A stretch of 64,000 nt of DNA, from positions 1,302,001-1,366,000 of the forward strand of contig CBDCWA010000004.1 in the NCBI GenBank assembly GCA_965223255.1. Reading direction: 5' to 3'. Each line of letters starts with the position of its first letter. The first letter of the stretch is position 1. The position numbers and the translations under genes were made by a program. The notes beneath the pieces were generated by a model, which saw only the letters and a list, made by a program, of their open reading frames with translations, made no database searches and had not been told where the DNA came from. The DNA is from CBDCWA01 sp965223255. Lineage in GTDB: Bacteria; Pseudomonadota; Alphaproteobacteria; Rhizobiales; Hyphomicrobiaceae. Of the stretch, positions 62,376 through 64,000 are shown in pieces.

Positions 62376-64000
62376 CTACGCCCGCGCCTGGGTAATCACA
62401 TTGACCAATGCCGGCGTGCCCGAACGGACCGCCGCCAATGCCTCTTCGAGCGCCCCCATCAATTGATCTGGATGCTCGACCCTGCGCCCCATCCCACCGA
62501 CGGTTTCGATCGTTTTTTCGTAAGCCGGCGAGGGCATAAGCTCAGTCAATGGCATTTGATTGGCACTGGCCGCCTGCCCGTCGGGATAGACATGCAGCGT
62601 TGCAGCACGCACGGCATGCCAGGACGCATTGTTGGCAATAATCGTTAAGGTCGCGAGGCCCTCTGACTTCTGCACGAAGTGATAAGGTATTGGATTGCCG
62701 AACATATAAGATCCATCGCCGACAGCCACGATGACCTCACGCTCCGGTTGCGCAAGTTTCGCGCCTAGCGCCGCCCCGAGCCCGAGACCAAGCCCTCCGG
62801 CCTGCGCTGAACCAATGAGCGAATGCGGCTCCGTGAGGTCCAGCAGCCCCACCGGCATCCCGAGTTCACTGAGACATATCGCGTCCTTAGCCTTCAGCGC
62901 GTTGAGACAACCGGCGATGTGGGCGTTGCTCATCGGGACTTTATGAGCGGCTTCCGACAGCACCGTGGCGCGGCGCTGAACTAACGCTTGGCGCAGCTCC
63001 GAGATCTCAGCGCGACGCTCTTCAACGGCCTGGCGCCGATCGCCAACCACCTCCTTGAGGGTTGCGTAAAGCCGTTCGAGACCCTGGGGGACACTTCCGG
63101 CAACCAACAAATCATAGCGAAACCCGACGAAAGGGTACTGCGTGATCAAAGGATCCGGCGCCATATGGATGAGTTTTGCATCATCCCGCGGCGCAGCAGA
63201 TTTTGGGATCCATGGCACCGCGCAATCCACGACCAATACCAAATCTGCCCGTTGGAGAAGATCACCGGATGGCTCGAAGCCCAAATCCATTTCATGATCA
63301 GTCGGCAGGCTCAAATCCTTGGCGTCGGATTGTATAACCGGGATCGCAAACTCGCGCGCCAACTTCGACATGGCATGAAAGCCCGCCGTCGTTCGTCCAC
63401 CAGCAGATGTGATGATCAACGGAAACTTGGCCTGGGCAATCATTTGGGCCGCTTGAGCGATTGCCGCTTCGCTCGGTGCTGGCGCAGCCGCCCCGAGATC
63501 GCGGGCCGGGCCAGCCAACTCTTGCACCGCAGGATTTGCCAGGACTTCACGCGGCAATGTCAAATACACCGGACCGCAAGGCTCACTCATTGCCACATCA
63601 AGCGCCCGGTCGACAATAGCTTGCACCGGCTGTCCAGAGCGCAATTCATAATCCCATTTGACGAATTCGCGGACTATTCCCCCTTGATCGAAACATTCCT
63701 GTCCCCAGTGGATGGGCCGGTTACGCGAAGCAATATGCCCTGTCTCGCTCACCGGCGTACGCCCAGCAGCCAAGAGAATCGGCACATTGTCTTTTGCGGC
63801 ATTCATCAACCCGCAAAGCGCATTGGCCGTACCAACCGAGACGTGCACCATGACACCGGCAATCTTACCGCTTGCCCGGTAATAGCCGTAGGCCATCGAC
63901 ATCGCCAAATTTTCATGCGGCACCGTGATGAATCGCGGCACGGCCTGGCTTCCGTGCGTGCGGCTGATGGCCTCGATTATTGGCGCAAAATCCGTACCAG
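62376..64000 (-). CDS. Thiamine-diphosphate-dependent enzyme (acetolactate synthase / benzoylformate decarboxylase superfamily), partial
   Basis: The frame stays open to the right edge, so the first ~25-30 residues lie outside; about 540 residues are visible. The ThDP-activating Glu is in VPHENLAM. The central domain carries GPVYLTLPREVL. The C-terminal cofactor motif begins GDGSYMFG and ends NN (IIANNASWH). This is the architecture of acetolactate synthase-like, benzoylformate, indolepyruvate and oxalyl-CoA decarboxylases. The residues after NN (SWHAVR) and the FAD-site region do not let me choose. A GTG at 63941 is an internal codon, not the start, because conserved residues (FAPIIEAIS) precede it. 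Confidence 0.88.
   Translation of the reverse strand, partial: GTDFAPIIEAISRTHGSQAVPRFITVPHENLAMSMAYGYYRASGKIAGVMVHVSVGTANALCGLMNAAKDNVPILLAAGRTPVSETGHIASRNRPIHWGQECFDQGGIVREFVKWDYELRSGQPVQAIVDRALDVAMSEPCGPVYLTLPREVLANPAVQELAGPARDLGAAAPAPSEAAIAQAAQMIAQAKFPLIITSAGGRTTAGFHAMSKLAREFAIPVIQSDAKDLSLPTDHEMDLGFEPSGDLLQRADLVLVVDCAVPWIPKSAAPRDDAKLIHMAPDPLITQYPFVGFRYDLLVAGSVPQGLERLYATLKEVVGDRRQAVEERRAEISELRQALVQRRATVLSEAAHKVPMSNAHIAGCLNALKAKDAICLSELGMPVGLLDLTEPHSLIGSAQAGGLGLGLGAALGAKLAQPEREVIVAVGDGSYMFGNPIPYHFVQKSEGLATLTIIANNASWHAVRAATLHVYPDGQAASANQMPLTELMPSPAYEKTIETVGGMGRRVEHPDQLMGALEEALAAVRSGTPALVNVITQARA

Noticed and set aside
55734..64000. Region 8 as an intact mobile island
   Set aside because: No integrase, transposase, plasmid or phage gene and no second boundary repeat are visible in the window.

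Overview
The window comes from an alphaproteobacterium, probably a metabolically broad, aerobic, Rhodospirillales-like organism; this is inferred from gene order and protein features, not from a database search. The clearest marker is the minus-strand housekeeping block aroA-cmk-rpsA-sppA-ihfB-lapA-trpF-trpB-trpA-accD-folC (52358 down to 40666). Its AccD lacks the zinc-ribbon cysteines, as is usual in this class. A FYDLN-type acidic zinc protein gene and a tRNA-Ala(GGC) gene lie just beyond aroA.

Layout. (1) 1-6249: an aromatic-acid module with the end of an MFS transporter, a LigW/gamma-resorcylate-type amidohydrolase decarboxylase, a VOC-fold extradiol-type dioxygenase, and a two-subunit molybdoenzyme related to pyrogallol-phloroglucinol transhydroxylase. 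(2) 6599-13477: an MFS carrier and an iron/polyamine-type ABC importer (permease, binding protein, ATPase), divergent from a creatinase-like M24 protein. (3) 13820-23029: two VOC proteins, an EamA exporter, a DUF35/thiolase-like/CoA-transferase operon, an enolase-superfamily enzyme, a small unknown protein, a PilZ protein and an SDR. (4) 23617-38062: a three-subunit biotin-dependent carboxylase with an HMGL-type carboxyltransferase, then a luciferase-like monooxygenase, two alpha/beta hydrolases, two enoyl-CoA hydratase-family proteins, an acyl-CoA ligase and two divergently transcribed UbiD-family decarboxylases. (5) 38160-40543: an outer-membrane protein and KDPG aldolase. (6) 40666-52975: the conserved housekeeping block. 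(7) 53093-55648: a tRNA-Ala gene and, 2.5 kb away, a decayed copy of its 3' part, enclosing a gene-poor segment with a secreted small protein and a peroxiredoxin-like protein. (8) 55734-64000: a second accessory region with a TauE/SafE permease, an enolase-superfamily enzyme, a DUF1989 pair, a sirtuin, a bicupin protein, an SDR and a ThDP-dependent enzyme that runs off the window.

How the genes may work together (inference). In region 1 the amidohydrolase could decarboxylate a hydroxybenzoate, the molybdoenzyme could rearrange the hydroxyl groups of the product, and the VOC protein could open the ring with oxygen. Transhydroxylase is best known from fermenting anaerobes, so this combination is unusual. 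The molybdoenzyme is also altered: its large subunit carries an N-terminal SCP2-like domain and a His at the position of a catalytic-pocket Trp, and its small subunit has lost exactly the four cysteines expected to hold one of three [4Fe-4S] clusters. In region 4, CoA ligation, prFMN-type decarboxylation, flavin monooxygenation, hydration and biotin-dependent carboxylation suggest breakdown of an aromatic or heteroaromatic carboxylic acid whose identity cannot be read from sequence.
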